A DNA stretch of 64,000 nt from Rhizaria sp. SCN 62-66 (lineage: Eukaryota; Rhizaria, unplaced), in assembly GCA_001724265.1 (NCBI GenBank), contig MEDY01000069.1, positions 82,357-146,356 on the forward strand. The letters are read 5' to 3'. The notes under the pieces were generated by a model. That model saw only the letters and a list, made by a program, of their open reading frames with translations. It was not told the origin of the DNA and ran no database searches. Of the stretch, positions 24,155-34,420 are shown one piece after another (within the stretch, counting starts at the first letter, position 1; each line of letters starts with the position of its first letter). Both the position numbers and the translations under genes were made by a program.

Positions 24155-25305
24155 TTACTGCATCGCGAAGTAGTGCTTGGCGGCGTAGTGGCCCGTGACG
24201 CCGTGCTCGATCTGGCGCTCGACGTCGAGCAGCAGCGCGGAGGCGCCGATGCGGAACAGGTCGGGCCTGTGAATTGAAAGAAAGCAAAAGAAACAGTGAT
24301 CAGGGAAGAATCATAGTGAGGGTACAGCGTCAAAAAAATTATGAAGATACAAGACTAACAGAAAAAGGTATGCAATGCACCAATATACATAAATACTCAA
24401 TAAGTCGTGATAAATAATGCAAATGCAACGTACTTGGTCCACTCCTCGCCGAGCTCCTCGAGCATGAGCGAGAGGAACGAGAGGGCCTTCTTAGCGGTGC
24501 TCACGCCGCCGGCGGGCTTGAAGCCGACCTTGTAGCCGGTGCGGTCGTGGTAGTCGCGGATGGCGCGCACCATGGTGAGCGCGACGGGCAGCGTGGCGTT
24601 GACGCGCTCCTTGCCGGTTGAGGTCTTGATGAAGTCGGCGCCGGCCATCATGCACACGAGCGAGGCTTTGTAGATGTCGCGGTAGCTGGGGAGCTCACCC
24701 GTGGCAAGAATAGCCTTGAGGTGAGCCTCGCCGCACGCCTCGCGCATGGCCTTGACCTCCTCGTAGCACTCCTTCCACTTGTGGTTGATCACGAGCTCAC
24801 GCGCGAGAACGATGTCGATCTCCTTGGCGCCGTTCTTGACGGCGTAGCGGATCTCCTCCAGGCGCGTCGAGAGCGGGGTCTGGCCCGCGGGGAAGCCCGT
24901 GGCGACGGAGGCGACCGGAATGCCCGTGCCCTTGAGCGCGGCCACGGCATCGGCGACGCGGGAGGGGTAGACGCAGACGGCACCCGTGGTGATGCCCTTG
25001 TCCTCGACGTCGAGGCTCTTGACGAAGTCGGGGCGCAGAGGGGTCTTGGCCTTGGCGCAGAGGCGCTTGACGTTGCCGGGGGTGTCGTCGCCGGCGAGCG
25101 TGGTGAGGTCGATCAGGGTGATGACGCGAAGAAGCCAGGCGAGCTGGTGCTCCTTCTTGACGGTGCGGCGGGCCTCGAGGGACGCGGCGCGGCGCTCGAT
25201 GGCGGACTTGTTGCACTGGACGCTGGCAACCCACTCCATGTCGAGCTCGATGCCCGCGTTGCGCACATGGCCCTCGCAGTGAACGGCGTCGGCGTCGGTG
25301 GACAT
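24155..25305 (-). CDS. DERA: deoxyribose-phosphate aldolase
   Basis: CDS complement(join(24155..24266, 24434..25305)), 327 residues against 318 in human DERA. The 167-nt intron has a GTACGT donor and CACAG acceptor, phase 2. It splits 2-deoxyribose-5-phosphate to acetaldehyde and glyceraldehyde-3-phosphate in the cytosol. The Schiff-base lysine is in GADFIKTSTGKERVNAT (about residue 227), and the proton-relay lysine in YKVGFKPAGGVSTAKKA. LIDLTTLAGDDTPGNV and VCVYPSRVADAV are family blocks. The small second exon supplies EEWTKPDLFRIGASALL and RQIEHGVTGHYAA, matching the C terminus of animal DERA, so the protein is the eukaryotic long form. Confidence 0.96.
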
Positions 25306-26165
25306 TAGAACTGCTGGTTCTGTTTCGTGACGAAGGGGTTTGGGCAGTGAATGAGATGAGGCGAGAACGAAGAAATGGCGATTACAGAGAGGATATGTGA
25401 GTGGGAAGAGGAAGTGGTAGGAAAGCGAGCATGATTCAGGATACTTAATTAGTGCGACAGCCCATAAAGCTTACTGAGGGTTGTGTTACTGTTGTGGTTA
25501 CGGCGTTTAAGTGGGAAGAATGGGCGACGCGGCGACGCAGAGTTGAGCTCCCGTCGGACCTCGAGAGGGCAGATGATATTCGACGTCGGCGTGACATTTT
25601 AACAAATAGTGTTACTCTTCCTTGGCACTCCTTGAGTCATAGTGTGTCCCAACAGCAAATACAAAGCAGCTGACGGCCTCCCCGTGGAGATATCCTGCAG
25701 TTTAGCTCGTCCCCAGTCACCCTCGAAACCCGCGGCTAGACTTTGATCACCCAGTCAATTGACCGATCGAGTGGACCGAGACTGGCCAACCGAGAAGAGC
25801 TCTGTCTGTTCTGAACGGTCATAATGAGACGATACAACGCACTCTGCATTGACACGGGAAGACCGTCAAACCATAATTGGCATGCATGTGTGGATATAAA
25901 CCTATTTAACTGTTGCATTATTCAAACAGTTATTTACAAGGTCGCGAAATACCCTCCCAATGACATCCTTTCTAGATGCACGTTACTCACTCAAAACGAC
26001 TCTCTCGCTGACCACACCTTCATTGCTCCCATGACAGCCACCCCCGCTCTTCGCTGGGTTTCACAAAACAACCGAGCGTATTTGTAGTGTTTAAACACCC
26101 TAACATCTCTCTTGCCTGGGCTGCGTCCCCTTACCCCCCTCTGACTGGGCTGCTAGTGAGGCAAC
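25306..26165. other. divergent intergenic region DERA/CCDC146
   Basis: About 860 bases between two divergent starts. Two ORFs of 60-87 residues lie here but lack GC3 bias or any recognisable motif. A pyrimidine-rich stretch precedes the CCDC146 ATG (26095-26160). Confidence 0.5.
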
Positions 26166-29134
26166 ATGTCTGGTACGTTACCTCGCTCCCTTCACTGCTC
26201 TGCACCACCCTCAGCAACGCTAGATCACCTTGAACGCGATCAACACGCTTTTGCACACATAGACACTGACAGATAGATTGTTCCCCGCCTAACTGTACTA
26301 TCTTTTGCATCTGTTTAGACACGCCCGAGGATGCGACGAGGGACGTGACCAACACGGTCGCGTTCGCCTTCCTGGACGAGATGCTCTCCAAGGGCAAGCT
26401 CAGCCAGGAAACCGTCGACCTCTGCAAGGCAAACTACCGCAAACTCCACGAGTCCGTCGTGACGTGCTTTGCCAACGAAAAGGCACTCATGGAGAAAGCC
26501 ATGGAGCTGTCGACCGTGCTCGAAGAGGAGCGTAGCAAGATCGAGAGCAAGATTGGTTCGACCCACGACATGCACACCGACATCGAGCAGCTGCAGCGCG
26601 AAGCCGATGACGTTAACGCCGTCGTGCAGACCTTCCAGAACGAGGTCTCCGTGTGCCGCTTCGAGCTGGAGGAGCTGCAGGCGACGCGGCGTGAGAACGA
26701 GGTGCGCCGCGAGCAAAACGAAGTCAAGCAGCTGGCCGAGCTGCAGCCCATCAAAGAGCGGCTCACACAGCGGCTTGCCGAGCTAGAGGCTGACCTGCTG
26801 AAACAGAAGGAGGCCAAGGAGCGCGAGGACGAGAATACACAGGCGTACCTCACGCGCATCGCGGTGCAGACGGCCAAGATCACCGAAAACGAGCGGCTCA
26901 AGCTGAGCAAGCGCGGCGAGTACACTAAGGTCATGGGCGAGCCCGAGCGCATCCGGCAGCAGTGCGCGTCGCTCGAGATTGCGCAGAAGAAGCTCCAGAC
27001 AGACGTGCGCGAGGCGACTGAGGCGGAGCGCCGCGCGGAGACCGACTACCAGGCCGCCGAGCAGGCACGCATGGAGAAGGAGGCGCAATGCGACAAGGCC
27101 GTCGCAGCCAGCTCGCAGTTGCGCGCGACCGTGTTCAAGCTGCAGATGCACGCGGACGAGCTGCAGAGCAAAAAGCTGACCGAGCGCGAGCGCGCGGAGC
27201 GTGCCAAGGACAAGACGACTTTGTTGGAGGAAGAGCTGAAGCAGCTGCACGAGATGGGCAAGAAACACTTCGAGCAGATGTCCGAGTACCAGCGGCAGTA
27301 CGAGCGCGCCAAGAAGGAGTACGAACGCCAGCGCCGCAAGCGCGACTCGCTGCAAGCGCTGGTGCCGCCGCTCAAGGCGCAGCACGAGAGCATGATGCGA
27401 CTCTGGAACGAGCTCGAGCGCGAGCTCAACGACAAGAAGAAGATTCTCACCGAGATCAAGCTCGACGAAGAGCTGTTCACTGCACAGGTGCTTAACAAGG
27501 AGGACCTGGAGCGCGAGACCAAGGCGCTGCTGCAGGCCGTGTTGGCCGAGCGCCGCGATGTCGAGGCCAAGGTCGCGCAGGCCGACGCGCAGGAGAAGGC
27601 GCTGCTCAGCGACGTCGGCAACCTCTCGGCGCAGCGCGAGCGCATGGCGCGCGAGGCGTCGCTGGCGATGGAGCAGTACGTCGAGGCGACCAAGGAGCTT
27701 AAGGCCAAGAACATGCTGCTCATGTCGCTCGACAAGCAGACGCTCGAGACGTATCAGCGCCTCAAGGTCACCTCAGTGCAGTACGAAAAAGTCAAGACGT
27801 CGCGCAATCGGTACCAGAGCCTATTGCAGGCCGCGGTGCAGACCGTAGCAGAGCTTAATGAGAAGATCAAGCTCCTACAGAGCGAGAGCGACACACTGCG
27901 TCAGGAAAGTGGCAGTATGAACCGCACTCTCTTGGACGAGGCGCGCACTCGCAGTAACCTCGTTGCCGGCCGCGACGCCGCGCGCATTGACCACAACAAG
28001 CTGAGCTCGATCCTGTCCGACGTGCAGGAGCAAGAGCGGCAGCACGAGACGGAGATCGTCAAGCTCAACTCGATCGTGAACCAGACCGAGATCAAGATGC
28101 TCGAGCTGCGCCGCGACTACGCCGCTGCCGTGGACAACCGCAACTTGACCGGCATCCAGCTCATCGACCGCAACGACGAGCTGTGTATCCTGTACGAGAA
28201 GTCAAACGTGCAGCAGGCCGTGCTGGGCAAAGGCGACGCCGAGCTGCGCCACAAGGACGAGCAGATCCGCGCTCTCAAGCTCGAGATTGCAGAACTGCGC
28301 CGCCGCGTCGAAAACGCGCGCTGCAGGCTCCCGTCGCTGCAGATGTACGCGGCGTGCACGGCGACGCTGCAGCGCCTCGAGGACCAGCTGCGGCAGGAGC
28401 GCGAAATCACCAATGCGCTCACGGTCAAGCTGGAAGAGCCCGCGGAGACTGCGGGCGCGGCGGGTGGCGAAGGCTCGCGCTGCCGCTTGCTCAAGGGTTC
28501 GGACCCGTCGCCTGAGGTGCTCAACGCGCAGATCGCGATCCTGGGCGACCGGCTCAACGCGAAGAAAGAGCAGCTGCTGGAGCGCGAGCTCGTACTGGAC
28601 GAGGTCACTTCCCTCAGCGACAAGCTCAAAGTGCAGGCCGCCGAGACGCGCGGCTCGACACTGGACCTCGCGAAGCGCATCAACGATTACCAGGCGCGCA
28701 TTCGCACCATGACGCGCAAGATCATGGCCGTGATCTCCGAGCTGTCGATGTACCAGGCGACGGCGATGAAGCTCGAGCAGCAGCGCGCCGAGGCCGCCGC
28801 CGTGCTCGCCACGGCCAAGGAGCGTGCGGCCCAGGGCGTGCCGCCAACGGACGACGCAGAGTACGAGTGGTACCGCATCGAGCGCGACCGCGTGCGCCGC
28901 CAGGAGGCGCTCATGGAGCGTATGGCGAACGAGAAGACGATGATGGCCAACGCGCAGCGCGCGGCGCAGGGCATCGCGGTCAAGACCACTGCCGAGGCGC
29001 GGCCTAACCACTACTTGCCCGAGGAGCTGGCGCTGCCCAAGCCCTACGGCGCGCTGGCGCCGTTCAAGCCGCAGCAGCAGGGCGCGACTATCCGCCACGT
29101 GCGCAAGCCAGAGCCACGCGAGCTGCAGCTCTAA
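26166..29134 (+). CDS. CCDC146: ciliary coiled-coil protein CCDC146/MBO2
   Basis: CDS join(26166..26172, 26319..29134), 940 residues. The first exon holds only seven coding bases (ATG TCT G); the donor GTACGT and acceptor TTTAG restore MSDTPEDATRDV. Nearly the whole protein is charged heptad coiled coil (Glu/Lys/Arg/Gln-rich, few Pro) from about residue 30 to 870. Two family landmarks are clear: ENARCRLPSLQMYAACTATL near the middle-end, and the C-terminal LPKPYGALAPFKP followed by IRHVRKPEP, both of which I know from CCDC146 and Chlamydomonas MBO2. The protein is associated with basal bodies and axonemal microtubules and needed for normal flagellar beat or sperm flagella. It shows that the organism builds cilia or flagella. 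A short Gly/Ala insert (about 28440-28480) interrupts the coil. Confidence 0.9.
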
Positions 29135-29504
29135 GCACGCTCACGCACAGTCTCAAAACTCGTGTTAATTTCATTTCGATAAGATTTAGCAGTCTTCTAC
29201 GCACTTATGTAGGTCTGCGATGTATACAATAGCTTCCTTTTTATGTTCTCGCAAACTTTAAGTCTTTTATCTCATCATAACTTTGCAAAGATAAACCCCA
29301 TTAGTTGGGGACTGTAACTGTATTTAATGGAGATATTAAAATGGTTGCGAATACTTACTAGGTAACACAACAAAACAACACGCATACTGACCTGGAGAGG
29401 ATCGCTTTCGAAATTAACTACCCATCCATCAAAAACACAACGATACGTGAAGCTTGAGCTCATACAACATAACTTACGTATGTCGCGTGAACAAGTCGTT
29501 CACT
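29135..29504. other. intergenic between convergent CCDC146 and the exonuclease gene
   Basis: AT-rich, with T-rich stretches just after the CCDC146 stop. No gene seen. Confidence 0.5.
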
Positions 29505-32231
29505 TCACGGGCGCTTATCTCCGCCCTTGTTTTTCGCGTTGCTGTTGCTGTTCTCCGCAGTGACCGGGTCCGTGATGTTGGCGCACAGATGCAGCCACGC
29601 GAGCCCGCCACCAGTGGTCTCAGCGATCTTGCGCGCCAGGTCGAGGATGACAACCGGGAGCACCCAGGCGTCGAGGGCGGCGTACGTCAGCTGCGCTGAC
29701 GACAGCGGGCGACGCGACCAGTCCGAGACCTGCTGCCCCTTGAAGAGCTGCTTGCCCATTGCGATCTGCACGGCCGTGGCCAGTCCGGCGGGGCTGGTGC
29801 GCGTGGAGACAAAGCGCGCGACGGCCGAGCGCGGCACGTCGCGCAGCGCGGCGCCAGACAGCGACAGGAGCGTGCTGCGCGCGGACGCCGGCAGCGTGGC
29901 GACCGTGATCTGCGGCGAGCCCATGCCGGAGCCGGGGGACCCGACGCCGGACCCAGGCGAGCCAAGGCCGATGCTGGTGGGCGTGCCGACGGGCAGCGGG
30001 GACACCAGCGCACCAGCATCGTCGCCGGCACCGGCGCCAGCGCCAGTGTCGGCGTCAGCGTTCGCGTCGGCATCAGCCTCAACATCGCCATCAGCATTGC
30101 CGTTGCCGTTGCCAGTGCCGGGGTTGCCGCCGCGGCCGCTGCGGCCGTTGCCGGTGGCGGCGACGAGCTCGGGCAGCGCGTTCTTGCACACCGTGCCAAC
30201 GCATAGCAGCGGTGCGCAGACCGAGAAGGCGGTGATGTGGCGGTACAGCCCCGCGAGTCCCGAAATGTCCTCGGCGAAGGCCTGGCCCAGCTTGAGCACC
30301 CGGGGGTGCGACCACAACAGGCCGATCGCAGCGTTGAGGTCGGCGACGCCGGGCGCGTCGGGCTTGGCGAACTCGGGCAGGTCGACCAGGAAGGCTGTGT
30401 TGTGAATCGAGATCTGCAGCAGGAGCGGGTGCTGCGGGCGGCCATCGAAATTGATCGCGGACTCGGTGTCAAGCCCGATCATGAGAGGGAACCGCGCCTG
30501 CAGCAGCGCCGCCGGATCCAGCGTCAGCCCGTCGGGCGTCACCATCTGCGGGGCCGGGTCCTCGTCGGTGGCCGCAGCGCCGGCGCCGCCGTGCGCGCTC
30601 ACGGCGCTCACGGCGCTCGCAGTGCTCACAGCGCTCGCGGCGGTGCTGAGGGGCGCGCTGGTGAGGCCGCCGCCGGTACCGCTGGGCGTGGGCGTCACAA
30701 CCCCAGTCATGAGCACCGCGCCGGAGCTAGAGCACGTGCCTACGCGTTCCGGCACGGGCAGCTCGGTCGCGTCGACGGCGGCGATGGCGTCCTGCGCGCT
30801 CTTGAGGAAGTGCGCCGCGGACGCAGCGCTGTTGACCATGAGCACCTGGGCGTCGGCAGGCAGCTGGACGTACTTCTCGTCGCCGCCGCACTGCGTCTCG
30901 GCCAGCTCGACCGACGACGACGGCAGCCGCTGGTCTGGGTTGTTGGCCAGCGCGTGCACCAGCTGCTGCGGCGGCGTGATGCGGTACCGCTTGCACAGCT
31001 CGTTGGCCTCGTAGTACTGCTCCCTGCGCACGGCCATGCTGACGACGGCGCGGACAAGCGCGACGTTGCCCTTGGTGAGCGCCTGACACAGCTCCATGGT
31101 GCGGTTCGAGTAGACGATGAAGCCGACGCTCTTGATTGCAAGCTGATACTCCAGCTCCGGGTACTGGGAGATGGGCACCTTGGCGAGGTTGAGCAGCGCG
31201 GACGCGGTCTTGGAAGCACGGTTCTGCATCAGGGCGCGCATGACCAAGTCAAGCGTCTGGGCCATGTACTTCTCCTTCTTCGCCGCGGACGCCGTGGCGA
31301 AGAAGAGCGACATGAGCTGCGTGAACATGGACGTGTTCTCGGGCTGGTAGCACTCGGAGAAGCGGCGCACGAGGTCCGGGATGTCGACCAGGTCGACGAT
31401 GCCCAGGTTCTCGATGACGTGGCGCATGTGGCGCGGGTCCACCGTGCCGTGCTTGATTGCGTTGTTGAACAGGTTGAGGCGCTGCTTCTGGCTCAGGTTG
31501 AGGTCGAAGAGGCGCAGACAAGTGGACTTGTCAAGCAGATTGCCCCCGTCGAGGCACACGAAGTGATGCAACCACGAGCACGCGGGCTCCGCCAGCGGCT
31601 GCGTGTGAAACGCTTTCGTCAGCTGGTACACCGACGGCAGCAGCGGCACGGGCGGCACTGTGTGTGGCGTGAAGGCGGGCGGCAGCGAGTAGACCACGGA
31701 GGCGGTCTTGGTGCGGGTGACGACATCGCTCGAGTACGAGTCGATCGGGACCGTGCCGGCGGGAGGCGCGTCGGTGGGCCAGCAGGAGTAGTTGACGCTG
31801 GGAAGCGCGGTGAGGAAGACGTTTGTGATGTGGTGCGCGCGGCAGCGGAAGAGCAAGAGCATCCAGAGCGAGAAGAAGGGGTGGTCCATGCCGCGGCTGT
31901 TGGCGTGCGACACGGGCTCGAAGTGCAGACGCTCGATCGCGCGCGTCATCGCGTTGCAGACGTACGCCGCAAAGGACGGGATCGGGATGTGGGCAAAGAG
32001 CCCAGTCCATGCGGAGATCACATTCGTGCACAGAGTCTCGAACCAATCCTCGATAGTGCCCGGCAAGGGCGCGTGGGCTGGCGGGAACGCGTGCACGGAG
32101 AGATCAATCTTGTGTTTTGTGATGTGCTGCATCAGGTCCTCAAGATGCTGCGTCGAGTACTTAATCAGCACGTCTACGGGGGGACCGGTGCTCCTCTGCT
32201 GGCGCTTGGAGCCGGCTTGCTTGGGAGGCAT
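29505..32231 (-). CDS. Mut-7/EXD3-like DEDDy 3'-5' exonuclease
   Basis: A single exon of 908 residues. The N-terminal about 500 residues are helical and resemble the Mut-7/EXD3 N-terminal region (for example CLRLFDLNLSQKQRLNLFNNAI). The C-terminal domain is a DnaQ-like exonuclease: ExoI MIGLDTES (about 587, Asp and Glu), ExoII around HPRVLKLGQAFAEDISGL, and ExoIII LTYAALDAWVL (about 852, the Tyr and Asp of the DEDDy type). A Gly/Ala/Asp-rich insert (about 29930-30140) with imperfect GSPGSG-type repeats sits between ExoII and ExoIII. In worms MUT-7 acts in small-RNA silencing; EXD3 homologues elsewhere are little studied. RNA or DNA substrate cannot be told from sequence. The start MPPKQAGSKRQQ is chosen because the upstream extension lies in AT-rich DNA. 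Confidence 0.85.
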   Translation of the reverse strand: MPPKQAGSKRQQRSTGPPVDVLIKYSTQHLEDLMQHITKHKIDLSVHAFPPAHAPLPGTIEDWFETLCTNVISAWTGLFAHIPIPSFAAYVCNAMTRAIERLHFEPVSHANSRGMDHPFFSLWMLLLFRCRAHHITNVFLTALPSVNYSCWPTDAPPAGTVPIDSYSSDVVTRTKTASVVYSLPPAFTPHTVPPVPLLPSVYQLTKAFHTQPLAEPACSWLHHFVCLDGGNLLDKSTCLRLFDLNLSQKQRLNLFNNAIKHGTVDPRHMRHVIENLGIVDLVDIPDLVRRFSECYQPENTSMFTQLMSLFFATASAAKKEKYMAQTLDLVMRALMQNRASKTASALLNLAKVPISQYPELEYQLAIKSVGFIVYSNRTMELCQALTKGNVALVRAVVSMAVRREQYYEANELCKRYRITPPQQLVHALANNPDQRLPSSSVELAETQCGGDEKYVQLPADAQVLMVNSAASAAHFLKSAQDAIAAVDATELPVPERVGTCSSSGAVLMTGVVTPTPSGTGGGLTSAPLSTAASAVSTASAVSAVSAHGGAGAAATDEDPAPQMVTPDGLTLDPAALLQARFPLMIGLDTESAINFDGRPQHPLLLQISIHNTAFLVDLPEFAKPDAPGVADLNAAIGLLWSHPRVLKLGQAFAEDISGLAGLYRHITAFSVCAPLLCVGTVCKNALPELVAATGNGRSGRGGNPGTGNGNGNADGDVEADADANADADTGAGAGAGDDAGALVSPLPVGTPTSIGLGSPGSGVGSPGSGMGSPQITVATLPASARSTLLSLSGAALRDVPRSAVARFVSTRTSPAGLATAVQIAMGKQLFKGQQVSDWSRRPLSSAQLTYAALDAWVLPVVILDLARKIAETTGGGLAWLHLCANITDPVTAENSNSNAKNKGGDKRP

Positions 32232-32809
32232 CTTTGTAGCTGAGTGTAGAGGAACTAGTCCTAAAGGCAGGTTGAAAATCAAGGTGAAACGATGCAATTT
32301 CACAGTGTGAAAATATAATTCAAGTGCAGTTTATTCGCGTTTTGATCTAGAAATTGAAATGTGGCGCTACTCTTGTTCTCGTTATCTATATCGAGATTCA
32401 GCTTTTCAAGCTCTTCGTGGACGGATGCTTTTCACAGAAGTCAAAAACCACTTGTGGTTGAAAACAAAGATGGCAACATAAACCGACATCAACAGCGTCA
32501 GAAGAAGATCACTCTCTGGGCATAGATAGAAATATACTACTACATCCCACATTCAGTGGCTTTGATTCAGTTGAACTCATCTTCATGTCTTTGTATTCTC
32601 TCTCTACATCGCTGCATAACTCAGATACAGCGTCATAATCGCAATGTACATGTACACGTACGTACATGCATAAGAACAGTGTGTTCTTCATTCTAAATCT
32701 AAGTAATAGCATTATCATATCATATCATAAACATAAACAATATAAGCATATCTCGTATGATCGGAAACAATAACACCAATGATCTCCCTCATATCAGAAG
32801 TTATGTTGT
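32232..32809. other. intergenic, AT-rich
   Basis: Upstream of the exonuclease gene and downstream of epsilon-COP, both on the minus strand. Contains simple TACATG/ATCATA-type repeats near 32640-32730. No gene seen. Confidence 0.5.
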
Positions 32810-33890
32810 TTAGTTATAGTTGGCGGCGCACTTGTCAAATAGCGCGGACGCGGCGGCCTCCTTGGCAAACCAATCAGCTCCGGGGTGCGCCTGCTTAAGC
32901 TCCTCCAACACCTTGCTCAGCACGTCGTCCGCGGCGGGCGTGACGGAGCCGCGGTGGAACATGCACACCGCCGAGTTGACCAGAGTGTCCACGGTCGCCG
33001 GGTGCCCGTTGGCGCGCGCGAGCTCGCGGGCCTGACGCAAGTACTGGAAACCCTCGCGCGCCTTCTGCTGCAGCAGTTGCGTAACGGCAAGCAGCGAGAG
33101 CACGACGGGGGACGGCCCGGCCTTCTCGGCGACTTCGGTGAGCGTGTTGAAGGCCTCGGTGAGGGACGAGGAAGAGTGCTTGGCAATGAGCACCCAGGAC
33201 AGGGCGAGCTGAGACAGTGCGTCATCGTCGTCGACGTCGCACATCTGGCGCGCAACCTTCTCCGCGAGGTCCACGCGCTGCATCGCGAGCAAGATCTGCA
33301 CCTGCGTCGCAAGCCTAGAGAGTCAAGAAGGCAAAGCAGGGGACGTTACAGTATGAGCAAGTTGAAAAATTGATTGTACAGCGGAGAACGAGAGTTGTGA
33401 TAAGACAACATCAAAGAAAATAGTCCTGGGAAAAATAAAAACAGTAATAACACGAGGTTTTAGTCTCATAAACGTACTTCTCGAGGTTGTCGGCGGCGTT
33501 AGTGGAGACGATCTGAAGGGCTTCCTTGAGGTTGCCATCGAGGATGTAGATGCTCGCGGCCTGCAGCTGGACCGTAACATCGGCAGCAAAGTCGGCGTCC
33601 TTAAGCCAGGCCTCGATCGTGTCGAGCACGGTCTGGCGGTGCTGCGGCGTGCCGCGGTGGATGCGGTACATGACGTAGAGCTTGATGCTCTGCAGTGCGA
33701 TGGGGGAGGTGGCCGTCACCACAGCGTCCAGCTGCGCGGGTGAGAGCTCGGCCAGCGCGCGGTGGCGAAAGACGTCAACAAAGGGAACGGAGGGGGGAAT
33801 GTTGGCCGCCTCGGAGATGCAGGTCTGGTACTGGCCGAGGTAGAAGGCGTTGCGCACAGTACGCAAGTCATCGATCTGGTTGTACGACAT
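32810..33890 (-). CDS. COPE: coatomer subunit epsilon
   Basis: CDS complement(join(32810..33314, 33478..33890)), 305 residues, the usual size (about 300). The intron has a GTACGT donor and CTCTAG acceptor, phase 2, and joins DNLEK to LATQVQILLAMQRVD. Epsilon-COP is the TPR-like helical subunit that binds alpha-COP in COPI coats for Golgi-to-ER transport. Family blocks are LRTVRNAFYLGQYQTCISEA at the N terminus, LQAASIYILDGNLKEAL, RVDLAEKVARQMCDVDDDDA and SQLALSWVLIA. The later repeats are shorter and less conserved, as in other protists. Confidence 0.92.
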
Positions 33891-34420
33891 GCTCCTGCAT
33901 AGCAAACGCGTTTCCACAAGATATCAAGGTGAAGACAAGCGTTTTGAGTGGTGTGGATAGTAAAATGTGATATTTTCCAGCAGTAAGTACAGAGATAAAG
34001 CAGTAGCATTACAAATATAATATAATTGAGCGCTGTAGGGGTGATTCGAAGTATGTCGAGTCAGCCAAAGTGGGTCGCCTCTAGCTGGACCCTGACAGAG
34101 ATTGAAATCAGCTCAGATCGGCTCAAATCGATCGTCAATGCGGCATGAATTTTAACAATGAGTATTATATCTTCGCATCAGTATAAATATAAAATCGTCA
34201 CTCTTACTTGACGTCTCTTGCCTTTCCACAGCTCATCGCCCTAACTTGCCTGATCCCTCTCGCTTTGTCACGCCAGGATCTTCCCTCAGCACCAGCCCGT
34301 ACCGCTTTCGCTCCCGGAAACTGGTCAGATTGCCTTCTCTCGCAACAAACTCCGACCCTGGTGCACGTTGCTCTGTGATCTTTGCTAGGCACTGCGCGCT
34401 GCGCTGAGACGTCGTGATAT
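33891..34420. other. divergent intergenic region COPE/SMP gene
   Basis: 530 bases between divergent starts, AT-rich in the middle. A pyrimidine-rich tract lies at 34200-34390 before the plus-strand ATG. No gene seen. Confidence 0.5.

Noticed and set aside
30237-32243. 668-codon plus-strand frame opposite the Mut-7-like exonuclease
   Set aside because: Antisense shadow; no domain, Arg/His/Val-rich composition typical of GC-driven open frames.
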